A stretch of 64,000 bases of DNA. It comes from Nocardia sp. (GTDB lineage Bacteria > Actinomycetota > Actinomycetes > Mycobacteriales > Mycobacteriaceae). The translations under genes were made by a program, and so were the position numbers. Shown piece after piece: positions 52,136 to 60,492 of this stretch. The first letter of the stretch is position 1. Every line of letters begins with the position of its first letter. Below the pieces are notes generated by a model, which saw only the letters and a program-made list of their open reading frames with translations, was not told the DNA's origin and did no database searches. The stretch is from positions 1-64,000 of the forward strand of contig NZ_JAODNK010000022.1 of the NCBI RefSeq assembly GCF_025465275.1, given 5' to 3'.

Positions 52136-53365
52136 ATGACCGAGCCAGCCCTGGGCGAAAGTTCGATCCAGGAAACACCGGCCCCGGCCGACCACCCCAT
52201 GAAAATGCTCTGGGCCTCCATCGTCGGCTACGCGGTGGACGGCTTCGACATGCTGCTGCTGAGCGTGGCACTGGTCTCGATCACGGCATCGCTGAAACTG
52301 ACCACCGGCCAGGCGGGTTCGCTGGCCAGCTACACCCTGTTCGGCGCGGTTGTCGGCGGAATCCTGTTCGGCATGCTGAGCGACCGGATCGGCCGGGTCC
52401 GGGTACTGACCTGGACGATTCTGCTGTTCGCCGTCTTCACCGGCCTGTGCGCACTGGCTCAGGACTACACGCAGATGGTGATCCTGCGCTTCCTCGCCGG
52501 TGTCGGCCTGGGCGGGGAGTTCGGTATCGGGATGACCCTCGCCGCCGAAACCTGGCCTGCCGCAAAGCGTGCGCGCGCCACCTCGTATGTCGCGCTCGGC
52601 TGGCAGTTCGGTGTGCTGCTCGCTTCGCTGTCGGGTCTGTGGCTGCTGCCGCACCTGGGCTGGCGCGGTCTGTTCGCGCTGGGTGTGCTGCCGGCCGTCA
52701 TCGCCTACCTGTTCCGCCGGAAGATCGGCGAGCCGGCGATGTTCACGGCGGCCACGCACAAATCGGTGCCGATCAGCGAATTATGGCGCGACAGAGCGAC
52801 TGTGAAGATCAGCCTGGGGCTGATCGTGCTGACCTCGGTGCAGAACTTCGGCTACTTCGGCCTGATGACCTGGCTGCCCAGCTACCTGGCCAAGCACCTG
52901 CACTACGGGCTGACCAAGACCGCGACCTGGACCTCGGTCACGGTGCTCGGCATGGCGGTGGGCATTGTGGTGTTCGGGTGGATCGCGGATCGTTTCGGCC
53001 GCCGGCCCGCGCTGTGCGGCTTCCAGCTCGGTGCGGCGATCTCGGTGGTCGCGTACAGCCAGCTCACCTCGTCCGGTGCGCTGCTGATCGGCGGTGCGAT
53101 CATGGGATTCTTCGTCAACGGAATGCTGGGCGGCTACGGCGCGCTGCTGGCGGAACTGTTTCCGACCGAGGCCCGGGCGACGGCCGAGAATGTGCTGTTC
53201 AATATCGGGCGCGGGGTCGGCGGTTTCGGCCCGTGGCTGATCGGCCTGCTCATCGCGCACTACACGTTCAACTCCACCATCGGATTCCTCGGGTGCATTT
53301 ACCTTGTGGCACTGGTGACTACGGTGTTCCTGATTCCCGAGCGCCGAGGGGTGGCGCTCGTATGA
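52136..53365 (+). CDS. MFS transporter, aromatic acid/proton symporter-like
   Basis: 409-residue twelve-helix transporter of the AAHS/sugar-porter type. The N-terminal GYAVDGFDMLLLSVALVSI, the loop motif GMLSDRIGRVRVL and RFLAGVGLGGEFGIGMTLAAETWPAAKRARA are typical of importers of organic or aromatic acids. Placed between the two subunits of dihydroorotate dehydrogenase, it may carry orotate or a similar acid (inference). ATG 52136 is used; its stop overlaps the start of pyrK (ATGA). Confidence 0.85.
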   Translation: MTEPALGESSIQETPAPADHPMKMLWASIVGYAVDGFDMLLLSVALVSITASLKLTTGQAGSLASYTLFGAVVGGILFGMLSDRIGRVRVLTWTILLFAVFTGLCALAQDYTQMVILRFLAGVGLGGEFGIGMTLAAETWPAAKRARATSYVALGWQFGVLLASLSGLWLLPHLGWRGLFALGVLPAVIAYLFRRKIGEPAMFTAATHKSVPISELWRDRATVKISLGLIVLTSVQNFGYFGLMTWLPSYLAKHLHYGLTKTATWTSVTVLGMAVGIVVFGWIADRFGRRPALCGFQLGAAISVVAYSQLTSSGALLIGGAIMGFFVNGMLGGYGALLAELFPTEARATAENVLFNIGRGVGGFGPWLIGLLIAHYTFNSTIGFLGCIYLVALVTTVFLIPERRGVALV

Positions 53366-54237
53366 TGCCGGATCTGATGTTGCCGCCCGCCGGGGAAGGG
53401 CCGGCGGGACGGCTGACTCCGCTCCCCGGGGAGGCTGCGGGGACCTCCGGTGCGCGGGTGGTGGACGCCGAGGTCGTGGCCAACAGCCATCGTGGTGATC
53501 GCTACTGGCGCTTGCGGCTCTACGCGCCGGAGGTCGCCGCGGCGGCGTCGCCCGGTCAGTTCGTCATGCTGACCGTTGCCGGGTCTCCGGCCGGGTCCCC
53601 GGTGCTGCCGCGCCCGATGGCGTTGTACGACTGGGACTCGCACGCCGGATGGATCGATGTGCTCTACGGTGTGGTGGGGGCGGGCTCGCTGCTCATGACC
53701 GGGTTCGCCACCGACGACCGGATGACCGTCGTCGGCCCGCTCGGCCGCGGGTTCGCACTGGACCCGGCCACGCGGTCGATCCTGCTGGTGGGCCGGGGCA
53801 TCGGCATCTGTTCGCTGACCGCGCTCGCGGGTGCGGCCGCCCGGCGTGGCGTGCACGTCACCGCCGTGCTCAGCGCCCGGTCTCCGGCCGCGCTGACCGG
53901 TCAGGATGTCTTGTCCCGGTACGGGATCGGCGACCTTGTCGAGGTGGTCGACGCCGACGGCTCGAGCGCGCCGATCCGGCTCGCCGAGGCGCTGATCGAC
54001 AAGCTGGACCGGCAGCCGCCCGAGCAGATCTTCACCTGCGGCTCGGAGCGATTGACCGCGCTCTGCGCGGAACTGGCCCTGCGCTGGAACGCCGATCTGC
54101 AGGTATCCCTGGAAGCGCGGATGGCGTGCGGCCTGGGTTACTGTCACGGCTGCTCGTCCGGCCGCCGGACCTCCACAGAAGAGGCTCCACTGGTGTGCAA
54201 GGACGGTCCTGTTTTCCGCTGGCACGAGGGTGAGTGA
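53362..54237 (+). CDS. pyrK: Dihydroorotate dehydrogenase electron transfer subunit
   Basis: 291-residue iron-sulfur flavoprotein. Residues about 35-135 form the FAD domain (LPRPMALYDWD in place of RPxS), followed by an NAD-binding domain (SILLVGRGIGICSLTALAGAAARRG). The C-terminal MACGLGYCHGCS and VCKDGPVF hold the four cysteines of the 2Fe-2S cluster. It passes electrons from the class 1B PyrD to NAD+. The N-terminal 30 residues are an unusual extension. It overlaps both neighbouring genes by 4 bases. Confidence 0.88.
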   Translation: MMPDLMLPPAGEGPAGRLTPLPGEAAGTSGARVVDAEVVANSHRGDRYWRLRLYAPEVAAAASPGQFVMLTVAGSPAGSPVLPRPMALYDWDSHAGWIDVLYGVVGAGSLLMTGFATDDRMTVVGPLGRGFALDPATRSILLVGRGIGICSLTALAGAAARRGVHVTAVLSARSPAALTGQDVLSRYGIGDLVEVVDADGSSAPIRLAEALIDKLDRQPPEQIFTCGSERLTALCAELALRWNADLQVSLEARMACGLGYCHGCSSGRRTSTEEAPLVCKDGPVFRWHEGE

Positions 54238-55364
54238 CCGCCGTGCAGTCCCCCGACCGTGATGTGCTGGAGCGCTGGATCGCCCGGCTCGGCGGGCTGC
54301 CCCGGCGCAGCCCGCCGATCGCCCGGGGTGATCGCCTGTTCTATACCGAACGGGGGAGCGGGGAGCGGCACCCGTCCCTGTGGATGTGCCATCCGTCCGG
54401 TACGGCCCGCCTGATCGATCCGGCCCGGTGGAATTCGCCGCATCCGGTGTGGATCACCGACTGGAGCGTCTCCCCGGACGGTAGGCGAATCACATTCCGG
54501 CTCAACCGCAATCGGGCCGCCGTCCTGCTGCTGGACATAGCCACCGGCCGGATCACCGGCGCGCCGAAGCCGGAGCTGCGGCGGCCCGTGATCGCATCGT
54601 GTGGCTCCGGGCTGCGGACCGTGCTCGCCGCCGACCCGGAAGCCGTGGTGCGGCACCTGGTTCCGCTCGACGGCATGGTGGCCGTCGCGCGATGGCGGAA
54701 CGGGCGCTCAGAGGTAGTGGTCGTGGATTCGGATTCCGGTGCGGTGCAGGCGGTTCCGCTTCCCGGAGTGGGGACGGTCTCCGGTATGACGGGCACCGCC
54801 GAGGGGCAGCGCAGGCTGTGGATCGGGTACGCCGAGCCCACGCGCCCCGGTTCGGTGCTGGAGGTGGATCTGTCCTCGCCCCGGCACCCGGTGGTGCGGG
54901 ACTGGTATCGCCCGGATCGGATCGGCCCGCTGCCCCGCATTCGGCGGCTGGGTCTGATGTGCGTTTCCGCGGCGGGCGCCGAGCTCGAGATCAGCGTGCT
55001 GCGCCGGGCCAATGGAACGGCCGGGCCGGTGCCCACGGTGCTCAGTTTCTGGGGCGGGGTCCGGTCGCAGCCCCGTCTCGGATTCGATCCGGGCACCCTG
55101 ACCTGGGTGCTGGCCGGGGGAGCCCATGCGGTGGCCCGTGCGCGGGGCGAGTCCGCGGATCTCGTAGCGGCCGCCGAATGCCTGGTGAATGCCGGTCTGG
55201 CGCATCCGGATCAGCTGGCGGTGATCGACGGCCCGCTCGCCTCCGCTGCCGGGATCGCCCTCCTGGCCGAGATTCTCGGTCTGCCGCTGCATCGACTGTG
55301 GGGTCTGGAAAAGCAGCGATCAGTGCCTGCGGAAGGAATGGTGCCGACGTGCCTGAAGCACTGA
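54234..55364 (+). CDS. Truncated prolyl oligopeptidase-like protein lacking the catalytic serine
   Basis: 376-residue protein. Residues about 30-240 look like a beta-propeller (WSVSPDGRRITFRLNRNRAAVLLLDIATG), and about 255-340 follow the start of the S9 catalytic domain: VLSFWGGVRSQPRLGFDPGTLTWVLAGGAHAVARARG, then AAAECLVNAGLAHPDQLAVIDGPLASAAGIAL. Active S9 enzymes have GGSNGG at the last site; here IDGPLASAAG has no serine at that place, and the Asp/His half is missing. It is probably not a peptidase; it may bind peptide. It overlaps pyrK and pyrF. Confidence 0.7.
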   Translation: MTAVQSPDRDVLERWIARLGGLPRRSPPIARGDRLFYTERGSGERHPSLWMCHPSGTARLIDPARWNSPHPVWITDWSVSPDGRRITFRLNRNRAAVLLLDIATGRITGAPKPELRRPVIASCGSGLRTVLAADPEAVVRHLVPLDGMVAVARWRNGRSEVVVVDSDSGAVQAVPLPGVGTVSGMTGTAEGQRRLWIGYAEPTRPGSVLEVDLSSPRHPVVRDWYRPDRIGPLPRIRRLGLMCVSAAGAELEISVLRRANGTAGPVPTVLSFWGGVRSQPRLGFDPGTLTWVLAGGAHAVARARGESADLVAAAECLVNAGLAHPDQLAVIDGPLASAAGIALLAEILGLPLHRLWGLEKQRSVPAEGMVPTCLKH

Positions 55365-56212
55365 ATACCCGTTTGCGCGAGTGGCTTTCGAACGGACGCC
55401 CGCCGATTGCCCTGATACTGGAGCCGAATCGCTCCGCGCTGCTGCACTGCGGGTTGCCCGATACTCCGCTCGGCGCCCTCACTCTGACCGGACGAGTGGT
55501 GGCGGCCGCCCGGGATCTGGTGCCGCTGATCAAGATTCAGCCGGCCGCCTTCGAACGGTTCGGCCCGGAGGGCTGGTCCGCCTGCCAGGAGGCGATCGCC
55601 CTGATCCGCGCGGCGGAGATCGGTGTACTCCTGGATTTCAAACGTGCGGACCACGCCCCGGTGCTGACCTCGCTGATCGCCACCTATACCGGCCCCTATA
55701 GCGCCTATGGGGCCGACGGATTGACGCTGCTGCCGTATCTCGGTCTGGGCGAGATCGACCGTGCAGCAGAGGAATTGGCGGTGCATGGTGGTCTGCTGCT
55801 GGTGATCGCCATGACGTCCAATCCGGGCGCCGAGCTGGTACAGCGGGCGGTGAGCGAGGGCGTACCGGTGGCGGAGGCGGTCGTGCGATCGTTGCCCGAC
55901 CACGACGGGGTCGGATGTGTGCTCGGTGGGTCGCCGCAGCTCGCCGCGTGCCTGATCGAGTCGACGGATCGCCTTGTCGTGCTACCGGGTTGGGGGCGGC
56001 CCGGTGTCGATTGCGCCGAACTGCTCGGTGCCCGGGGCGCGGCCACCGATCGGGTGCTGTTCAGCATCGGCAGCCGGCTGCTGGCCGATCCCGCTCGGAT
56101 GCGCGAGTTCCTGGCCGAGCAGGCCGAGTGGATGGCTTCCTCGATTCCGAGGGTCGCAAGGCGGCGCCGAAATCACACCGGCGCCGAAATCAGAGAAGGT
56201 ATCGGGATATGA
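55349..56212 (+). CDS. pyrF: Orotidine 5'-phosphate decarboxylase (mycobacterial type)
   Basis: 287-residue TIM-barrel enzyme that turns OMP into UMP. The catalytic motif is intact in IGVLLDFKRADHAPV (Asp-x-Lys-x-x-Asp), KIQPAAFERFGPEGW is as in type 2 enzymes, and LVVLPGWGRPG near the end is the phosphate site. Length fits the long actinobacterial form. GTG 55349 is the only good start and overlaps the previous gene by 16 bases. It completes the set of enzymes from dihydroorotate to UMP in the cluster. Confidence 0.88.
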   Translation: MPEALNTRLREWLSNGRPPIALILEPNRSALLHCGLPDTPLGALTLTGRVVAAARDLVPLIKIQPAAFERFGPEGWSACQEAIALIRAAEIGVLLDFKRADHAPVLTSLIATYTGPYSAYGADGLTLLPYLGLGEIDRAAEELAVHGGLLLVIAMTSNPGAELVQRAVSEGVPVAEAVVRSLPDHDGVGCVLGGSPQLAACLIESTDRLVVLPGWGRPGVDCAELLGARGAATDRVLFSIGSRLLADPARMREFLAEQAEWMASSIPRVARRRRNHTGAEIREGIGI

Positions 56213-57327
56213 CGGTTCTGTTCGATCTGGATTCTCACCTGCAAATGGGTGCGGAGGAGATGGTCGCCGTGTTCGGACACGCCGCCAGCGTTCTGCCCGG
56301 TGCCGCGGCGGCCGTGAGCCGCCCGGCGGACGAGGTGCCCACGGCGGCTCCGCAAGTCGATCCGGCGACGGTCTGGCAGGTGAAGGGTTCGCGCGCACCG
56401 GGTGCGGCGGTGGCCGCGGATCGGGTGTCCGTACTGGACGCCATGGGCGTCGGCAGGCAATTGGTGCTGCCGCGGGTACGGGTGGCGCTCGCCGCGTGGC
56501 GCGGCGACGAGCCCGCGGCGACCGGTCTGGTACGACGCTACAACGATTTCATCGCCGACTGGCAGCGGCCCTATCCGGAGCGGCTGTACGGCGCCGGCAT
56601 CCTGACCATGCGGGATCCGGAGTCCGCGGTCGCGGAGGCGGTGCGCGCGGCCGAGGCGGGTCTGCGCGCGGTGCTGCTGCCATGTGTCGAGCCGCCGGGC
56701 GGGCGGTCACCGGCCGATCCGGCGTGGGAACCATTGTGGCGCACCCTGTCCGAGTCCGGTCTGGCGGTGATCCTGCACGCCGGCTCGGAGAGCGGTTTCG
56801 TCGATTCTCGATGGAAGCCGCCGGCGGATCTCGGCTTCACCGATCGGGCCGAGGGCGTTCGCGACAAGATCGACGTCGAGACGGTGGATCTCTTCAAGCT
56901 GATCACCATGCAGTACGGCCCCCAGATCCTGCTGTCCAGTCTGGTGCTCGGTGGCGTGCTGGAGCGGTTTCCGGACCTGCGATTCGCGGTGCTCGAGCTC
57001 GGCGCCGACTGGGTGGCGCCGTTCGTTCGCATGCTCGATGCCCGGGTCCGGGAGTTCGGGTCCTACAGCGACGTTCGACTGACCTGCCTGCCGAGCGAGG
57101 TGCTGCTGCGTCAGCTGCGGGTCAGTCCCTTCCACTGGGAGGCGGTCGCGGACTATCTGGCCGACGAGGAACTCTTTCCGCTGTACTCGTTCTCGACCGA
57201 TTTCCCGCATTCGGAGGGCGGTCAGCAGACGTACCCGATTGCCGAGCGCACGCTCGCGCACCTTCCGGAACCGGTGCGCCGCTCCTATTTCTCCGAGAGT
57301 GCGGGACTGATATTGCGTGCCGGGTGA
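56209..57327 (+). CDS. Amidohydrolase-2 family protein (ACMSD-like)
   Basis: 372-residue TIM-barrel metal enzyme. LFDLDSHLQMG at the N-terminus, VILHAGSESGFVD in the middle and YSFSTDFPHSEGG near the end match the actinobacterial branch of the ACMSD/decarboxylase family. Members decarboxylate aromatic or heteroaromatic acids; fungal isoorotate decarboxylase belongs to the same superfamily, which makes a pyrimidine acid an attractive substrate here (inference). ATGA overlap with pyrF; last plus-strand gene of the cluster. Confidence 0.8.
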   Translation: MTVLFDLDSHLQMGAEEMVAVFGHAASVLPGAAAAVSRPADEVPTAAPQVDPATVWQVKGSRAPGAAVAADRVSVLDAMGVGRQLVLPRVRVALAAWRGDEPAATGLVRRYNDFIADWQRPYPERLYGAGILTMRDPESAVAEAVRAAEAGLRAVLLPCVEPPGGRSPADPAWEPLWRTLSESGLAVILHAGSESGFVDSRWKPPADLGFTDRAEGVRDKIDVETVDLFKLITMQYGPQILLSSLVLGGVLERFPDLRFAVLELGADWVAPFVRMLDARVREFGSYSDVRLTCLPSEVLLRQLRVSPFHWEAVADYLADEELFPLYSFSTDFPHSEGGQQTYPIAERTLAHLPEPVRRSYFSESAGLILRAG

Positions 57328-57334
57328 CGGCCGC

Positions 57335-57949
57335 TCACGCCGTATCGACTTCGAGCAGTCGTGCTGAGGCCGCAAATCCGTAGCGGCCGTACAGCGTGAC
57401 GGCCCGGCGGCTGGAATGCACTGTGACGCGCTCCAATTCGAGCTCCTCGGCAAGCCGCAGGACAGCGTCGAGCAGCCGGCCGCCGAACCCGCGGTTCCGG
57501 TGGCCGGGCGTCACGTAGACGCACTGCACGTCTCCCGATGCCCGGTGCACCATCCGTACGCTCGGCATGCGCGGCACGACCGCCAGCCATGCCATGCCGA
57601 TCAGTACATTGTCGTGGACGAGCACCAGACCCCGGTGGGACGCCCGGTGCTGCCGCGCCCACCCGGTGAACTGCCGGACGAATTCGTCATGGCCGACGGC
57701 CGGTACCGACTGCTTCTCCGATCCCCAATGCCATCGAAGTTCGGCGACAGCGGTGAGGTCGTCGTCGGCGATCGGGCGAACCGTGGGAGCCTGCACCACT
57801 GGATTCTGAAGCAGCCGAACGCCTATAGGTGCGATATCGGGGCCGCTCGCGAGAGTGGCGCAGGTCACAGTTTGGTAGCGGTTCTCCGTAATCGCCGCAA
57901 ACTCTTTCCGGATCCTTTGCATAGTCTTTACGATTACCGCGTTCTGCAT
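57335..57949 (-). CDS. GNAT-family N-acetyltransferase
   Basis: Up to 204 residues with a clear GNAT domain from about residue 52: PTVRPIADDDLTAVAELRW, VQCVYVTPGHRNRGFGGRLLDAVLRLAEE (acetyl-CoA loop) and TLYGRYGFAA. The start is uncertain; ATG 57949, ATG 57922 and a GTG near residue 48 are possible and none has a Shine-Dalgarno. It converges with the cluster 7 bases after the amidohydrolase stop, so it marks the right border. Confidence 0.8.
   Translation of the reverse strand: MQNAVIVKTMQRIRKEFAAITENRYQTVTCATLASGPDIAPIGVRLLQNPVVQAPTVRPIADDDLTAVAELRWHWGSEKQSVPAVGHDEFVRQFTGWARQHRASHRGLVLVHDNVLIGMAWLAVVPRMPSVRMVHRASGDVQCVYVTPGHRNRGFGGRLLDAVLRLAEELELERVTVHSSRRAVTLYGRYGFAASARLLEVDTA
57923..57931 (+). 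promoter_or_regulatory. Conserved AGTCTTTAC element, copy 1
   Basis: AGTCTTTAC followed by GATTACC ends exactly 122 bases before the ATG of the first SulP-carbonic anhydrase gene. The same element stands at the same distance before the second gene. It probably is part of a duplicated promoter that yields a long 5' leader. Confidence 0.55.
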
Positions 57950-58052
57950 AGCGCGTCGTGCTGTCTACAGCCTCGCCCGCAGCTCGCTCTCGATGCCAGT
58001 ACATGTTGACCGATGAACCGGGCGGCTTCCGCCGTGCCGGCGAAGGAGAAAT

Positions 58053-60281
58053 ATGTCCACCGACACCGAACAGCCTCCCCGGACGTCGCTTCCAGGCCTC
58101 GCCGAGTTGGTACGCCACGATCTACCGGCTTCGCTAGTGGTATTCCTGGTCTCGTTGCCGCTGTCCATCGGTATTGCCGTCGCCGCCGGAGCCCCGGTGG
58201 CCGCCGGTCTGATAGCCGCGGTCGTAGGGGCGGTGGTAGCCGGACTAGTCGGCGGTTCGACACTGCAGGTCAGTGGTCCCACCGCCAGTCTCACCGTGGT
58301 CGTCGCCGAATCGATCAATCAATTCGGCTGGGCCGCCACCTGTTTCATCACCGTCGCAGCCGGCCTGCTGCAAATAGTGTTCGGGCTCAGCCGAATAGCG
58401 CGCGGCGCACTGGCCATCGCGCCGGTCGTGGTGCACGCCATGCTCGCCGGGATCGGCATAGTCATCGCACTGCAGCAGGTGCACGTACTGCTCGGCGGCG
58501 ACTCGCTGAGCTCCTCGTGGGACAGCCTGGTCGGCCTGCCGCAGGAGCTGCGCTCGGTACACGGCGGCGATTTCGCCGTCGGCCTGCTGGTGATCGTCAT
58601 TCTGGTCGCCTGGAAACGCCTGCCCGCCTCGGTGCGCGCGGTGCCCGGCCCGCTGGTCGCGGTGGTCGCGGCGACGCTGCTGGCGCTGGTGCTTCCGGTC
58701 CGGGTCGAGCACATCGTGCTCAATGGCTCGCTGCTGGATGAACTGCGCCTGCCCGAATTGCCGCACGGCAGTTGGGCAACGGTCGCACTCATGGCGGTGA
58801 CCATCGCGCTCATCGCGAGCGTGGAGACTCTACTATCGGCCGTGGCGGTCGACCGGATACGGCAGAACTCTTCGCGCCGTACCGATTTGGATCGAGAACT
58901 GATCGGCCAGGGCGCCGCGAACGTGGTGTCCGGACTGATCGGCGGCCTGCCGGTCGCGGCGGTCATCGTCCGCAGCATCACCAATGTGAAGGCGGGGGCG
59001 CGCACCAAGGCGTCGACCATGCTGTGCGGGTTGTGGGTGCTGCTGTTCTCGGTGGCGCTGGTCGGTGTGGTGCGGCAGATTCCGAAGGCCGCGCTCGCCG
59101 GACTGCTCATCGTGGTCGGCATTCAACTGATCAAACTCGCCCACGTCCGCCGCGCCCAGCGCACCGGTGATCTGATCGTCTACGCGGCGACCATCATCGT
59201 GGTGGTGTTCTGGAATCTGTTGCTGGGCATGCTCGTCGGCCTCGCGCTGGCCTTCGCGCTGCTGCTGTGGCGGGTGGTGCGGGTCTCGGTACACGCCGAA
59301 GCCGTGCAGCAGAATCGCTGGCGGGTCACCGTCGACGGCACCTTCACCTTCCTCGCGCTGCCGAAACTCGCGGCCGAGCTCGCGACGGTGCCGACCGGTG
59401 CGGACGTGGCCATCGAAATGACCGTGGACTTCCTCGACCACGCGGCCTACGACGCCATTCAGGAATGGGTGGCCGAGCATCGCGCTGGGGGCGGCACCGT
59501 CGAACTCGTGGAAATGGGCTCCGTGCGCATGGACGGCGCGACCGACGGCCCGCCGGCGCGTGGTGACTCGCGGCTCATGCTCAACGAGGCGCTGGCGCCG
59601 TGGCGGCGCTCCGGCGGCGATGTGGATCCGATCGTGGCGGGAGTGGCGGCGTACCACCGCAGTCACGCGCACGTGGTGCGCCCGCACCTCGATGTGCTGC
59701 GCGACGGGCAGGAACCGGATTCACTGTTCATCACCTGCGCCGACTCCCGGATCGTGCCGAATGTGATCACCAACAGCGGTCCGGGTGATCTGTTCACGAT
59801 TCGGAATATCGGCAATCTGGTTCCGGCCGACCGCCAGGACTTCTCGATGGAGGCCGCGCTCATCTATGCCCTCGACAAGCTCGATGTGCGGTCGGTGGTG
59901 GTGTGCGGGCACTCCGGCTGCGGCGCGATGGCGGCATTGCATTCGGAATTGGTGACCGGATCCGAACTCGACGGCTGGCTGGCCAATGCCCGGCCCAGTC
60001 TGGATCTGTACCGGCTCGGTCATCCGGTGGCGCTGGCCGCCGCGGCCGCGGGATTCGGTCCGGTCGATCAGCTGGGCATGGTGAATGTGGCTGTGCAGCT
60101 GGAGACTCTGTACGCGCATCCGGTGGTGCGCCGGGGCGTGGTCGAGCGGGGAGTGGTGCTGTCGGGCCTCTTCTTCGATATCGCGACCGCGCGCGTCATC
60201 GAGGTCACGGTGGACGGCATTGCCGAAATCGGGGATATGGGCAGTCGGCTGCAAACTGTCAGCACGGTGCTACCCGTGTGA
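58053..60281 (+). CDS. SulP transporter fused to beta-carbonic anhydrase, copy 1
   Basis: 742-residue membrane protein. Residues 1-400: SulP anion transporter with about 12 helices (DLPASLVVFLVSLPLSIGIAVAAGAP at the start, VSGPTASLTVVV). About 410-490: a short STAS-like domain. About 520-742: beta-carbonic anhydrase with zinc ligands in FITCADSRIVP and VVCGHSGCGAM. The design points to bicarbonate uptake linked to CO2 hydration, as proposed for the mycobacterial Rv3273 family. A GAAGGAG box precedes the ATG. A near-identical gene follows. Confidence 0.9.
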   Translation: MSTDTEQPPRTSLPGLAELVRHDLPASLVVFLVSLPLSIGIAVAAGAPVAAGLIAAVVGAVVAGLVGGSTLQVSGPTASLTVVVAESINQFGWAATCFITVAAGLLQIVFGLSRIARGALAIAPVVVHAMLAGIGIVIALQQVHVLLGGDSLSSSWDSLVGLPQELRSVHGGDFAVGLLVIVILVAWKRLPASVRAVPGPLVAVVAATLLALVLPVRVEHIVLNGSLLDELRLPELPHGSWATVALMAVTIALIASVETLLSAVAVDRIRQNSSRRTDLDRELIGQGAANVVSGLIGGLPVAAVIVRSITNVKAGARTKASTMLCGLWVLLFSVALVGVVRQIPKAALAGLLIVVGIQLIKLAHVRRAQRTGDLIVYAATIIVVVFWNLLLGMLVGLALAFALLLWRVVRVSVHAEAVQQNRWRVTVDGTFTFLALPKLAAELATVPTGADVAIEMTVDFLDHAAYDAIQEWVAEHRAGGGTVELVEMGSVRMDGATDGPPARGDSRLMLNEALAPWRRSGGDVDPIVAGVAAYHRSHAHVVRPHLDVLRDGQEPDSLFITCADSRIVPNVITNSGPGDLFTIRNIGNLVPADRQDFSMEAALIYALDKLDVRSVVVCGHSGCGAMAALHSELVTGSELDGWLANARPSLDLYRLGHPVALAAAAAGFGPVDQLGMVNVAVQLETLYAHPVVRRGVVERGVVLSGLFFDIATARVIEVTVDGIAEIGDMGSRLQTVSTVLPV

Positions 60282-60296
60282 CGTAGGTCGCTTTTC

Positions 60297-60329
60297 GGGC
60301 GTGAATCCGTAAGGATTCACGCCCGTTTT
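60297..60329 (+). terminator. Rho-independent terminator after SulP-CA copy 1
   Basis: GGGCGTGAATCC (60297-60308) and GGATTCACGCCC (60313-60324) form a perfect 12-bp stem with a GTAA loop, followed by GTTTTA. It separates the two SulP genes, so each has its own promoter. Confidence 0.9.
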
Positions 60330-60362
60330 ACATTATGGCCTCGCTTTTCTCAGGGTTTACTA

Positions 60363-60371
60363 AGTCTTTAC
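60363..60371 (+). promoter_or_regulatory. Conserved AGTCTTTAC element, copy 2
   Basis: AGTCTTTAC followed by TTCTAACC ends 122 bases before the ATG at 60493, the same spacing as copy 1 at 57923-57931. It lies 34 bases after the terminator of the first gene. Confidence 0.55.
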
Positions 60372-60492
60372 TTCTAACCTTGGCGAAGCTCGTCCGGTGA
60401 GTCTGTGGCCAACGCTGTCCACAGCAGCAATTCGATGCCCACAGAACATATTCGACGCTTCCGGGTCAATCCGATCCGGAGAAGGAGCCGAG

